NCBI GenBank assembly: GCA_947476855.1
Contig: CANJSR010000041.1
Span: forward strand, 1-17,601
Direction of reading: 5' to 3'
DNA length: 17,601 bases
Origin: Acetobacteraceae bacterium
GTDB lineage: Bacteria; Pseudomonadota; Alphaproteobacteria; Acetobacterales; Acetobacteraceae
Shown: positions 6,850 through 14,706 of the stretch, in pieces
Position numbering within the stretch: the first letter of the stretch is position 1
Layout: each line of letters starts with the position of its first letter
Position numbers and translations under genes: made by a program
The notes under the pieces: model-generated
The model's input: the letters and a program-made list of their open reading frames with translations, nothing else
What the model was told of the DNA's origin: nothing
Database searches by the model: none

Positions 6850-9000
6850 ATGACGGACGCACCGGTTCTCAGCAATCTGTGGTACCGGGTTGAGAACCTT
6901 CGTCCCCGGCTGCGCTCCCATGCTCGCCTGCACCGCCATCGGTATCGCGGAGAGGTCTGGTACCTGCTGCAGGACCCGGCATCGGGCCGGGTGCAGCGGT
7001 TCTCCTCCGGTGCCCGCCTGATCATCGCCCTGATGGACGGCCAGAAGACCGTCGCCGACCTGTGGGAAAGCGCCAACCGCCAGATGGGGGAGGACGCGCC
7101 GACCCAGGATGAGATGATCCAGCTTCTGGGCCAGTTGCACGCCGCCGACCTGTTGCAGAGCGACGTCACCCCCGATGTCGCCGAACTCTTCGCCCGCCAC
7201 GAAAAGGAGGTCAGCGCCAAGACCCGCCGTTCTTACGGCAACCCGATGGCGATCCGCATCCCGCTGCTCGACCCCGACCGGTTCCTCAATCGCTTCCAGG
7301 GGCTGATCCGGCTGATGTGGGGCCCGGTGGGCGCGGTAATCTGGTGCCTGGTGGTCTTCCCGGCGGCGTTCCTGATCGCGCCCTACTGGAACGCGATGAC
7401 CAACGGCTTCACCGACCGGGTGCTGTCGATGGACAACCTGATCGTGCTGTACTTCGCCTTCCCGATCATCAAGGCGCTGCACGAACTCGGCCATGCCATG
7501 GCGATCAAGGCCCGCGGCGGGGAAGTCCACGAAATGGGCGTCCTGCTGCTGGTCCTGCTGCCCGTGCCGTATGTGGAGGCCTCGGCCGCGACCACGTTCC
7601 GCTCCAAATACCACCGCGCCATCGTCGGATCGGCGGGCGTGATCGTCGAATTGTTCATCGCCGCCATCGCCTTCTATCTGTGGATCCTGGTCGAGCCAGG
7701 GGTGACGCGCGCCGTCCTGTTCAACGTCATGCTGATCGCCGGAATCTCCACCTTGATCTTCAACGGCAATCCGCTGCTTCGCTACGACGCCTACTACATC
7801 ATGGCGGACCTGCTGGAGATCCCGAACCTCGCCGCCCGCTCGCTGCGCTACTGGTCCTATCTGCTGGAACGCTATGTGCTGGCCGCGCGCAACGTCGAAC
7901 CGCCGCATGCGAGCCGGTCGGAGAAGGCCTGGCTGCTGTTCTACGGCCTGGCTTCCACCATCTACCGCGTCTTCATCACCGTCCTGATCGCGCTGTTCAT
8001 CGCCGGTAAGTTCTTCATCTTCGGCATCCTGCTGGCCTGCTGGGCGGTTGGCGCGATGGTGGCGATGCCGCTGATCAAGGGCATCCGGCATTTGGCCACC
8101 AACCCGCGTCTGCGCGGGCGGCGCCGGCGGGGGGTCCTGGTGACCGGCGCGGCGTTCGCCGTCATCGGTGCGTTCATCGCCTTCGTGCCGATCCCGTACC
8201 ACTCCCACGCCCAGGGCGTCGTCTGGCTGCCCGAGGAGTCGCTTGTGCGCGCCGGCAGCGGCGGCTTCGTGCAGGAACTGGTGGCCCGCGCTGGGACCGA
8301 CGTGCGGATCGGCGATCCGCTGGTCCGCCTGACCGAACCCGCCTTGTTCACACATTTCCAGGTCGCCCAGGCCAAGGTGACCGAGCTTGAGGCGCTGCAT
8401 GTCATGGAGGCGGCGACCGATCGGGTGAAGGCCGCAGTGATCCGGGAGAAGCTGCGCCAGGAACGCGCAACGCTCGCCGTCGCCACCGCCCGCGCCGCCG
8501 ACCTGACCGTCCGCGCGAAGACCGAGGGCGTGTTCATGGTCCCGAACATGGACGACATGCCCGGGCGGTACTACCGCAAGGGCGAATTGATCGGCTACGT
8601 CATCGGCCCCACGCCGCCGCGTATCCGCGTCGTTGTCCCGCAGGAGGCGACCGCCGATGTCCGCCTCGCGACGGACGAGGTGAAGGTGCGGGTCATGAAC
8701 CGCGCGCACACCATGTATCTCGGTCGCATCTCCCGCGAGTTTCCCGCCGGCGACGAGTATCTGCCGAGCAAGGCATTTGCGATGGAGGGAGGGGGATTGA
8801 TCGCGACGGACCCGAGGGACTCGAAGGGGCCGAAGGCATTGCAGCGGATGTTCCAGTTCGATGTGCTATTGCAGGACGCGCCATCCTTCTCCCTGTTCGG
8901 CCAGCGGGTCCTGATCCGGTTCGAGCATGCGCCGGAGACCCTGGGTGAGCAGTGGTACCGTTCCCTGCGCCTGCTGTTTCTGTCCCGCTTCAGTGTCTAG
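6850..9000 (+). CDS. PqqD-like domain – M50 site-2-type metalloprotease – HlyD-like adaptor fusion
   Basis: Residues ~20–105 form a PqqD-like winged-helix domain (EVWYLLQDPASGR, then a DGQKTVADLW motif and PTQDEMIQLLGQL). Around eight membrane segments follow at ~158–447. They contain HELGH (H211, E212, H215) and NPLLRYDAYY with D313, the zinc-binding pattern of M50 intramembrane proteases; all expected ligands are present. After the last membrane segment comes an adaptor-like region (~453–600) with lipoyl-half motifs, a short helical hairpin (~500–550) and PGRYYRKGELIGYVIG. This layout matches the 'putative peptide zinc metalloprotease' family found with bacteriocin and RTX export genes. It may bind or cleave a substrate in the inner membrane and pass it across the periplasm. 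It lies 19 nt after the GAF–HlyD gene and its end overlaps secA by 8 nt. Whether it is proteolytically active is not known. Confidence 0.87.
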   Translation: MTDAPVLSNLWYRVENLRPRLRSHARLHRHRYRGEVWYLLQDPASGRVQRFSSGARLIIALMDGQKTVADLWESANRQMGEDAPTQDEMIQLLGQLHAADLLQSDVTPDVAELFARHEKEVSAKTRRSYGNPMAIRIPLLDPDRFLNRFQGLIRLMWGPVGAVIWCLVVFPAAFLIAPYWNAMTNGFTDRVLSMDNLIVLYFAFPIIKALHELGHAMAIKARGGEVHEMGVLLLVLLPVPYVEASAATTFRSKYHRAIVGSAGVIVELFIAAIAFYLWILVEPGVTRAVLFNVMLIAGISTLIFNGNPLLRYDAYYIMADLLEIPNLAARSLRYWSYLLERYVLAARNVEPPHASRSEKAWLLFYGLASTIYRVFITVLIALFIAGKFFIFGILLACWAVGAMVAMPLIKGIRHLATNPRLRGRRRRGVLVTGAAFAVIGAFIAFVPIPYHSHAQGVVWLPEESLVRAGSGGFVQELVARAGTDVRIGDPLVRLTEPALFTHFQVAQAKVTELEALHVMEAATDRVKAAVIREKLRQERATLAVATARAADLTVRAKTEGVFMVPNMDDMPGRYYRKGELIGYVIGPTPPRIRVVVPQEATADVRLATDEVKVRVMNRAHTMYLGRISREFPAGDEYLPSKAFAMEGGGLIATDPRDSKGPKALQRMFQFDVLLQDAPSFSLFGQRVLIRFEHAPETLGEQWYRSLRLLFLSRFSV

Positions 9001-11014
9001 GATCGCCATCCTCACCGATCCCGACGCCCTCGCGCCGGGCCGGCCCTACTTCGAGCGATCGGAGAAGGAGCCGCCCTGGTACGACCGGACCGCCGAGTTC
9101 CTGCTGGCCCGCGTGGTCCGCCCGGTGCACGCAACCCTGCGCGACCCGGCCCGCGCGCTGCGCCCGATCGTGGCGGCGACCGACCGGCACGAGGCCGCGA
9201 TGCGGGCTTTGTCGGACGACGCGCTGCGGATCCTCGCGCTTGGCATGCGCGGCCGGTTGCGGCGGGCGGGGTTCACGGTGCCGCTGGTGGGCGAATGCTT
9301 TGCCCTGATCCGGGAGGCCGCGGACCGTACCCTCGGCAAGTGCCACTATCCGTCCCAGCTCATGGCCGGTTGGGGCCTGCTGCAAGGCAAGCTGGTGGAG
9401 ATGGCGACCGGAGAGGGCAAGACCTTCGCCGCCACATTGCCGGTCTGCACCGTCGGGCTCAGCGGCTATCCGGTCCATGTGATCACGGTGAACGACTACC
9501 TCGCGGGCCGCGACGCCGAGGAGATGGCGCCGCTGTATGAATTCCTCGGCCTGAAGGTCGGCGTGGTGATCCAGGGGATGGAGCGGGACGACCGCCGCAC
9601 CGCCTATGCCGCCGCGATCACCTACTGCACCAACAAGGAACTCGCCTTCGACTATCTGCGTGACGGCATCGCCCGCGGCCATGGCGCCAGCCGGCTGCAT
9701 CGGGCGCTGGGCAAGCTGCGCGGAGAGGGGGAGGCCAGCGCGAAGGACGCCCTGGTGCTGCGCGGCCTGTATTTCGCGATCGTGGATGAGGCCGACAGCG
9801 TCTTCATTGACGAGGCGCGGACGCCGCTGATCCTGTCCGCCTCCAACGGTCCCGCCGACGAAGCCGAACACTGCGCCCGCGCCTTGGGTATCGCCGGCGA
9901 ACTGGTGGCGGAGACGCATTACGAGGTCGATCTCGCCGACCGCATGATCCGCCTGACCGAGGAGGGCCGGGAGGAGGTCACCCGCCTGTGCCAGGAAGGG
10001 GATGTGACCGGCATCTGGCACTCGGTGCGCGGGCGGGAGGAACTGGTGACCCAGGCCCTGGTCGCCCGGACGCTGTTCCGCAAGGACGAGCACTACGTCG
10101 TCGCCGAGGGCAAGGTGCAGATCGTCGATGAGTCGACCGGCCGTGTCATGCCCGACCGATCCTGGGAACGCGGCCTGCACCAACTGATCGAGGTGAAGGA
10201 GGGTTGCGAGACCACGGAACGGCGGGAAACCCTCGCGCGCCTGACCTATCAGCGCCTGTTCCGCCGCTATCTGCGCCTGTCCGGCATGACCGGCACGGGG
10301 CGGGAGGTCGCGCGGGAAATCCGCCAGGTCTACGGGTTGGACGTCGTGCGGATCCCCCTGCATCGCCCGTCCCGCCGGGTCTGGGACCCCGATGTCCTGG
10401 TCGGGACTCAGGACGAAAAATGGCGGGCCGTCGCCGATCGGGTCGCGCTGATGGTCGACCAGGGCCGCCCGGTGCTGGTCGGCACGCGTTCCGTTGGCGC
10501 GTCGGAGGAGGTCAGCGCCGTGCTGACAAGGCGCGGCATCGCGCATGCGTTGCTGAACGCCAAGCAGGACGGGATCGAGGCCGAGGTCGTCGCCGTCGCC
10601 GGCCAGCCTGGCACCGTGACGGTGGCCACCAACATGGCCGGACGGGGCACGGATATCCGCCTCGCCGACGGGGTCGCCGAAAGCGGCGGCCTCTATGTCA
10701 TCCTGACCGAGTATCATGACTCCCGCCGTGTCGACCGGCAGTTGTTCGGCCGCTGCGCCCGCCAGGGCGACCCGGGCGGTTGCGGTGCCATCATCTCGCT
10801 GGAGGATGAAATCTTCACCGTCCACGCCCCCCGCGCGGTGCGCTGGATGGAACGGGTGGGGCCGGACGGCACCCTGGGCTGGGCCGTCCGCCGCTGGATG
10901 CGGCGTGGCGCCCAAGGCGGAGCGGAACGGCGCAGCGCCGAAATCCGGATGATGAACTTGAAGCAGGACCGGCAACTGGATCGGCTGCTCGCCTTCTCGG
11001 GCCGCGGGGAGTGA
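8993..11014 (+). CDS. SecA-like preprotein translocase ATPase, shortened (no C-terminal wing, two-helix finger or zinc tail)
   Basis: SecA signatures are clear: Walker A ATGEGKT (138–144), VNDYLAGRD (~166), DEAD-box VDEADSVFIDEARTP (~264), the preprotein-crosslinking region with HYVVAEGKVQIVDESTGRVMPDR and GMTGTG, motif NMAGRGTDIRL (~547) and RQLFGRCARQGDPG (~582). Housekeeping SecA is about 850–900 residues; this one is 673 and stops inside what should be the helical scaffold domain. The rest of that domain, the helical wing, the two-helix finger and the Cys-rich C-terminal zinc segment are absent. ATP hydrolysis and substrate binding look possible; standard SecYEG pushing is doubtful. I place the start at GTG 8993, overlapping the M50 stop by 8 nt, because the sequence upstream in this frame lies inside the M50 gene. 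No good ribosome site is visible, so coupling is likely and the start is uncertain. Its position suggests a motor dedicated to the RTX protein. Confidence 0.88.
   Translation: MSRIAILTDPDALAPGRPYFERSEKEPPWYDRTAEFLLARVVRPVHATLRDPARALRPIVAATDRHEAAMRALSDDALRILALGMRGRLRRAGFTVPLVGECFALIREAADRTLGKCHYPSQLMAGWGLLQGKLVEMATGEGKTFAATLPVCTVGLSGYPVHVITVNDYLAGRDAEEMAPLYEFLGLKVGVVIQGMERDDRRTAYAAAITYCTNKELAFDYLRDGIARGHGASRLHRALGKLRGEGEASAKDALVLRGLYFAIVDEADSVFIDEARTPLILSASNGPADEAEHCARALGIAGELVAETHYEVDLADRMIRLTEEGREEVTRLCQEGDVTGIWHSVRGREELVTQALVARTLFRKDEHYVVAEGKVQIVDESTGRVMPDRSWERGLHQLIEVKEGCETTERRETLARLTYQRLFRRYLRLSGMTGTGREVAREIRQVYGLDVVRIPLHRPSRRVWDPDVLVGTQDEKWRAVADRVALMVDQGRPVLVGTRSVGASEEVSAVLTRRGIAHALLNAKQDGIEAEVVAVAGQPGTVTVATNMAGRGTDIRLADGVAESGGLYVILTEYHDSRRVDRQLFGRCARQGDPGGCGAIISLEDEIFTVHAPRAVRWMERVGPDGTLGWAVRRWMRRGAQGGAERRSAEIRMMNLKQDRQLDRLLAFSGRGE
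11006..11011 (+). promoter_or_regulatory. Ribosome binding site deciding the TPR–GT9 GTG start
   Basis: GGGGAG lies six bases before GTG 11018, at the very end of secA. It supports the GTG over the in-frame ATG at 11042, which has no comparable site. Confidence 0.5.
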
Positions 11015-11017
11015 GGG

Positions 11018-13039
11018 GTGGCGCTGCTCGATCCGGGCCTGATGGGACTGGAGCCGTTCCGGCACTGCCTCGCGGCGCTGCGGGCCGGCCGGCTGGAAGA
11101 CGCCGAGGCGCTGGCGGCGGCGATCGCCCGCGACCGGCCCGGGTCGGCTGATATCTGGCATCTGCTCGGGGTGATCGCGACCCGTCGCGACCGCCCGCGC
11201 GAGGCCATTGCCCCTCTTGCCCGCGCGCTGGACCTGGCGCCGGATACGCCCGCGATTCTGTTCGACCTGGCCATCGCCGAGGGGCGGCTGGGCCGGCACG
11301 AAGCCGCCCTGGCCAGCCTGGACCGAGTGGTGGCGATCGCGCCCGAGCATGGGGAGGCCTGGCTCAATCGCGGTTTCGCGTTGCGCTCCCTGGACCGGCA
11401 CGCCGAGGCGCTGGACAGTTTCGATCGCGCCCTGGCCTTGCGGCCGGGCTTGGCCGAGGCCCTGCACGGCCGCGCCCATGCACTGGCGGCGCTCGGCCGG
11501 CCGGAGGAGGCGCTGTGGGGCTATAACGCGGTCCTGGCCGCCGATCCCGACCGGGTCGATGCACTGATCGGCAAGGGCAACGCTTTGGTGGGGTTGGACC
11601 GGGCGGCGGAAGCCCTGGCCTGCTTCGACCGCGCGCTGGCTATCCTCTCCGGCGGGGGTACGGCCGAGGCCCAGGCGCACCGGTTCCGGGGCGACACGCT
11701 GCGTATCCTGGGACGGTTGGATGACGCGCTGGCCGGCCTCGACCAGGCCGTTGCGATCCAGCCCTGCGACGCCGACGCCTGGTGCGCGCGCGGGCGGGTG
11801 CTGCTTGAGATGCGGGCTTTCGAAGACGCGCTCGACAGCTATGACCGGGCCGTGGCGCTGCGTCCCGATGACCCGAAGCCGCATGATTTCCGCAGTCGGG
11901 CGCTGCGGGACCTCGGCCGGTACGACGACGCGCTGGCGGCGGCGGAACGGGCGGTCCGGCTGGGACCGGATGATGCGGGGGCCTTGAATAGCCTGGGCAA
12001 CAGCCTTCGTATGCTGGGGCGTGTGGACGCGGCGGCCGATGCCTACCAGCGCGCCATCGCCGCCACGCCGAACCCGGGTCCGATGCGGTTCAATCTGGGC
12101 ATCTGCCGGCTGCTGGCGGGCGACTACGCGCAAGGATGGCCCGACTACGAATACCGTTGGACGACCGAGCGGATGGCGCGGGGCAAACCCCGGTTCCAGC
12201 AACCGCTCTGGCTGGGACGGGAGCCGATCGCGGGAAGGCGCATCCTGCTGCACGCGGAACAGGGCCTGGGCGACACGATCCAGTTCTGCCGCTACGCCCC
12301 GCTGGTGGCCGCGATGGGGGCCACGGTCATCCTGGGCGTGCAGCCGGACCTGCGGCCGTTGCTGTCCGGCCTGCCGGACGTGGAGGTGATCGACCGCGCC
12401 GCGGCCCCACCGATCTTCGAGTATCATTGTCCTTTGCTGAGCCTGCCTTTGGCCCTGGGCACGACGCGGGAGACGGTGCCGGCGGGCGTGCCCTATCTGT
12501 CCGTCCCGCCCGGGCATCTGGCGGCCTGGCGGGACCGGCTGGGACCCGGCGGCGGCAAGCGGATCGGCATCGCCTGGTCGGGGAACCGCGCGCATCTGGC
12601 CGATCACCACCGCTCCATCCCGCTCGACGCGTTCGGCCCGATCCTGTCCCTCGGCTATCCGCTGCATGCCCTGCAGAAGGACCTGCGGGCCGAGGATGTC
12701 ACCGCCTTCGCGCTGGCCGGCACCATCCGGTTCATGGGCGACGCATTGCGGGATTTCGCGGACACGGCGGCGCTGGTCGCGCGGATGGACCTGGTGATCA
12801 CCGTCGATACAGCGGTCGCGCATCTGGCCGGCGCGCTGGGTCGGCCCGTGTGGCTGCTGCTGCCCTTCGCGCCCGACTGGCGCTGGGGCCTGCGCGCGGA
12901 CACCACGCCCTGGTATCCGACGATGCGCCTGTTCCGCCAGCCAGCCCCGCTCGACTGGGAGACGGTGATCCGGCGGGTGCGCGACGCCCTGATCGCCTTC
13001 ATGGCAGGGGACGGCGAAACCCCAGCATCCGGTAGCTGA
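11018..13039 (+). CDS. TPR-repeat protein with C-terminal glycosyltransferase family 9-like domain
   Basis: The 673-residue product has ten or eleven tetratricopeptide repeats over residues ~1–370, recognisable by recurrent W/ALxxxGxAL…A…A…DRALALRP blocks. After ~405 it carries a Rossmann-like domain: GRRILLHAEQGLGDTIQFCRY, KRIGIAWSGN and DLVITVDTAVAHLAGALGRPVWLLLPF (D597, H602). That pattern is typical of the TPR proteins with a heptosyltransferase/GT9-like C-terminus common in alphaproteobacteria. Donor and acceptor are unknown. Such fusions are thought to modify proteins held by the TPR solenoid. As the last gene of the RTX–export train, 3 nt after secA, modification of the giant RTX protein is a reasonable but unproven idea. 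The start is GTG 11018. The 3' end overlaps the convergent methyltransferase gene by 41 bp. Confidence 0.85.
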   Translation: MALLDPGLMGLEPFRHCLAALRAGRLEDAEALAAAIARDRPGSADIWHLLGVIATRRDRPREAIAPLARALDLAPDTPAILFDLAIAEGRLGRHEAALASLDRVVAIAPEHGEAWLNRGFALRSLDRHAEALDSFDRALALRPGLAEALHGRAHALAALGRPEEALWGYNAVLAADPDRVDALIGKGNALVGLDRAAEALACFDRALAILSGGGTAEAQAHRFRGDTLRILGRLDDALAGLDQAVAIQPCDADAWCARGRVLLEMRAFEDALDSYDRAVALRPDDPKPHDFRSRALRDLGRYDDALAAAERAVRLGPDDAGALNSLGNSLRMLGRVDAAADAYQRAIAATPNPGPMRFNLGICRLLAGDYAQGWPDYEYRWTTERMARGKPRFQQPLWLGREPIAGRRILLHAEQGLGDTIQFCRYAPLVAAMGATVILGVQPDLRPLLSGLPDVEVIDRAAAPPIFEYHCPLLSLPLALGTTRETVPAGVPYLSVPPGHLAAWRDRLGPGGGKRIGIAWSGNRAHLADHHRSIPLDAFGPILSLGYPLHALQKDLRAEDVTAFALAGTIRFMGDALRDFADTAALVARMDLVITVDTAVAHLAGALGRPVWLLLPFAPDWRWGLRADTTPWYPTMRLFRQPAPLDWETVIRRVRDALIAFMAGDGETPASGS

Positions 13040-13784
13040 GCCAGCCATGATGGTGCATCCAGCGCATCACCGCGCCGGCATCCGGCGACGGGTTCCGTTC
13101 CGGCCAGGGATCGGGGGAGATGACGCGATAGCTGGGCAGCGTCGCGGCGGTCCAGTCCTGGTCCGCGGCCAGCGCCAATCCGGCTGCCTCCGCCTGCGCG
13201 ATGACCGTCGCGGCATCGGTCCAGAGGTCCGGCCACGGGCCGTAGTCGCGGCGCAGCACGCCGTCGAGCCCGGTCCAGGGCGCATTCTCGGGCGCGCGCA
13301 GCAGGATGTCGGTCACCAGAAGCAGCCCGCCGGGGCGAAGGACACGGGCGGCTTCGGCCAGGAAGCGGGCGCGGGAGGCGAAGTGGAACATCGCCTCCAC
13401 GCAGACGGCATGGTCGAAGGCGCGATCGGGGAAGGGCAGGGCGCAGGCATCGGCGGCGACCAGCGCGATCCGGTTGCCGGCGCGGGATCGGATCGAGCAG
13501 CAGATGTCCAGTTGCCGGGCATCGATATTGACACCCGTCAGGACGGAGCTCGCCGTCGCCTCGTTCAGCGCCGCCAGCGTGCCGCCGAACCCGCAGGCCA
13601 CGTCCAGCACGTCCTGCCCCGGCATCAGCGGCAGAAGGTCGACGATCCGCCCGGTCAGGCGGGCCTGGGCGGCCGGGAAATCCCCCGTGTCGCCCGGATC
13701 GTCCCAATAGCCGAGATGCACGTCACGGCCAGCCGCACCCGCGCGGTAGGCGGCGATCAGGCGGTCGAAATACGGCGGCCGCAT
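12999..13784 (-). CDS. Class I SAM-dependent methyltransferase
   Basis: The 261-residue protein shows a Rossmann-type methyltransferase fold. An N-terminal HLGYWDDP segment is followed by motif I VLDVACGFGGT (59–69), an acidic strand end NIDARQ (~87–92), motif II-like ADACALPFPD (111–120) and VLRPGG (148–153). The HLGYWDD…AQ lead and overall length resemble the UbiE / sterol / small-molecule methyltransferase group, so the acceptor is more probably a small molecule than a protein or DNA. The substrate cannot be read off. It starts 3 nt after the oxygenase stop on the same strand, so the two form an operon. Its last 41 bp run into the convergent TPR–GT9 gene, and the last residues (…GFRRPLP) are encoded there. 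Confidence 0.83.
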   Translation of the reverse strand: MRPPYFDRLIAAYRAGAAGRDVHLGYWDDPGDTGDFPAAQARLTGRIVDLLPLMPGQDVLDVACGFGGTLAALNEATASSVLTGVNIDARQLDICCSIRSRAGNRIALVAADACALPFPDRAFDHAVCVEAMFHFASRARFLAEAARVLRPGGLLLVTDILLRAPENAPWTGLDGVLRRDYGPWPDLWTDAATVIAQAEAAGLALAADQDWTAATLPSYRVISPDPWPERNPSPDAGAVMRWMHHHGWLSYRMLGFRRPLP

Positions 13785-13787
13785 CGG

Positions 13788-14612
13788 TCAGCCCCAGCAC
13801 ATGACGGCATCGTCCGACCGGCTCTCGGCCATGAAGCTGCACGCGGTCCAGCGGGTGGTGGCGCCGATCACCGGCGTGACCCGATGCAGGAAACGGCCGG
13901 AGTTGATCAGGATCATCTCCCCGGGAGCGAGGTGGAAACGGACGCTCTCGACCCCGTCGAGCGGCAGGTGAGAGGCATCGAGCGGCCCGTCCGCCATCCG
14001 GTACGCCTGCCCGCCATGGTGCAGGTCGAACACCTCCAGCGCGCCGCCGTCCTCGGTCTGGGAGAAGGCGAGCACGAAGGAGAACAGATCGGCCCCGATC
14101 CGCGGCGTGATATGGCGGTAGCTGTCGCGGAAGGCCTGTTCATTGTCGAAATGGGGTGGAATGAAACCACCGGGCAGGTGCGCGCGCAGCGTGGTGAACA
14201 TGTGGCTCTGGCCGATCGCCGGCCCCGGCGCGGCGATGTAGGGACGCCCGCCATCCAGGGTCGAGAGCAGGCCGGTGACCCTTGTGCAAAGGTCGGTGTC
14301 CTCTCCGAACAAGGCGCGCAGCCGGTCGTGGAAGCGCGGTGTCTCCTGGAAATACCGCCCCAGGTCCGGTCCGACGAGATTGAGGTTGATGCCGAGGAAG
14401 AAGGCGCGCATCGCCGCCGGAAACCCCATGCGGACCAGGCCGTGATCGCCGGCTTCCAGCCGGTCGACGACGCGGGCGCAGGCATCGGGCGTATAGACGT
14501 CGCGGACCAGGATGCCGTCGCAGGCGCCCGCGCGCATCTGGCGGATGGCGTCCGGGGCCTGCGCCGCGTCCCCGGCCCGGATCACGCGCGTGCGGAAGAA
14601 GGATGATGGCAT
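13788..14612 (-). CDS. 2-oxoglutarate/Fe(II)-dependent oxygenase family protein
   Basis: The 274-residue product carries the metal triad of the family: H154 and D156 in PPHFDNEQ, H243 in NSGRFLHRVTPV, and R254 in TTRWTACSF as the likely 2-oxoglutarate anchor. The sequence before H243, LAPGEMILINSG, is the usual strand leading to the distal His. These enzymes hydroxylate, halogenate, desaturate or cyclise; nothing here fixes which. Proximal HxD and distal His are ~87 residues apart, normal for a double-stranded beta-helix. The start is well supported: AGGAG (reverse strand, 14619–14623) lies six bases before the ATG. It is the first gene of the two-gene minus-strand operon with the methyltransferase, and is divergent from the radical SAM pair. 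I do not recognise a close named homologue. Confidence 0.83.
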   Translation of the reverse strand: MPSSFFRTRVIRAGDAAQAPDAIRQMRAGACDGILVRDVYTPDACARVVDRLEAGDHGLVRMGFPAAMRAFFLGINLNLVGPDLGRYFQETPRFHDRLRALFGEDTDLCTRVTGLLSTLDGGRPYIAAPGPAIGQSHMFTTLRAHLPGGFIPPHFDNEQAFRDSYRHITPRIGADLFSFVLAFSQTEDGGALEVFDLHHGGQAYRMADGPLDASHLPLDGVESVRFHLAPGEMILINSGRFLHRVTPVIGATTRWTACSFMAESRSDDAVMCWG

Positions 14613-14706
14613 TGGCCTCTCCTGGTCACCGGCGTTTCCTCTATCACGCGCCGCCGGCTGACCCTAGGATGGGTGTTCACGGGCCAGCTTCCGGAATCCC
14701 CATGCC
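14613..14706. promoter_or_regulatory. Divergent intergenic region, presumed promoters for both sides
   Basis: The 94 bases separate the minus-strand oxygenase from the plus-strand radical SAM gene, so both promoters should lie here or just inside the genes. The only clear signal is the oxygenase ribosome site AGGAGAGG (reverse strand, 14616–14623). I could not pick a convincing −35/−10 pair, and the radical SAM ATG at 14707 has only a weak GGAA upstream. Shared regulation of the two operons is plausible from layout alone. Confidence 0.4.

Noticed and set aside
5070..7220. 716-codon minus-strand frame opposite the GAF–HlyD gene
   Set aside because: Low-complexity Gly/Asp/Gln translation, opposite a well-supported gene; GC artefact.
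6634..8709. 691-codon minus-strand frame opposite the M50 gene
   Set aside because: His/Asp/Gln-rich translation without a family; mirrors codon bias of the M50 gene.
8927..8992. Upstream start for the SecA-like gene
   Set aside because: It would lie deep inside the M50 gene and add Arg/Cys/Pro-rich sequence unlike SecA; GTG 8993 is more economical.
8993..11014. Housekeeping SecA
   Set aside because: Too short, lacks the C-terminal domains, and sits within the RTX export train; a full-length secA is expected elsewhere in the genome.
8990..13048. 1,352-codon open frame on the minus strand opposite secA and the TPR gene
   Set aside because: It lies wholly opposite two genes with clear families. 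Its translation is Gln/Arg/Asp/Gly-rich with no recognisable domain, as expected in GC-rich DNA where the antisense frame rarely meets a stop.
13047..14606. 519-codon plus-strand frame over the methyltransferase and oxygenase
   Set aside because: Spans two minus-strand genes with intact motifs; translation is Arg/Gly/Gln-rich and resembles nothing known.
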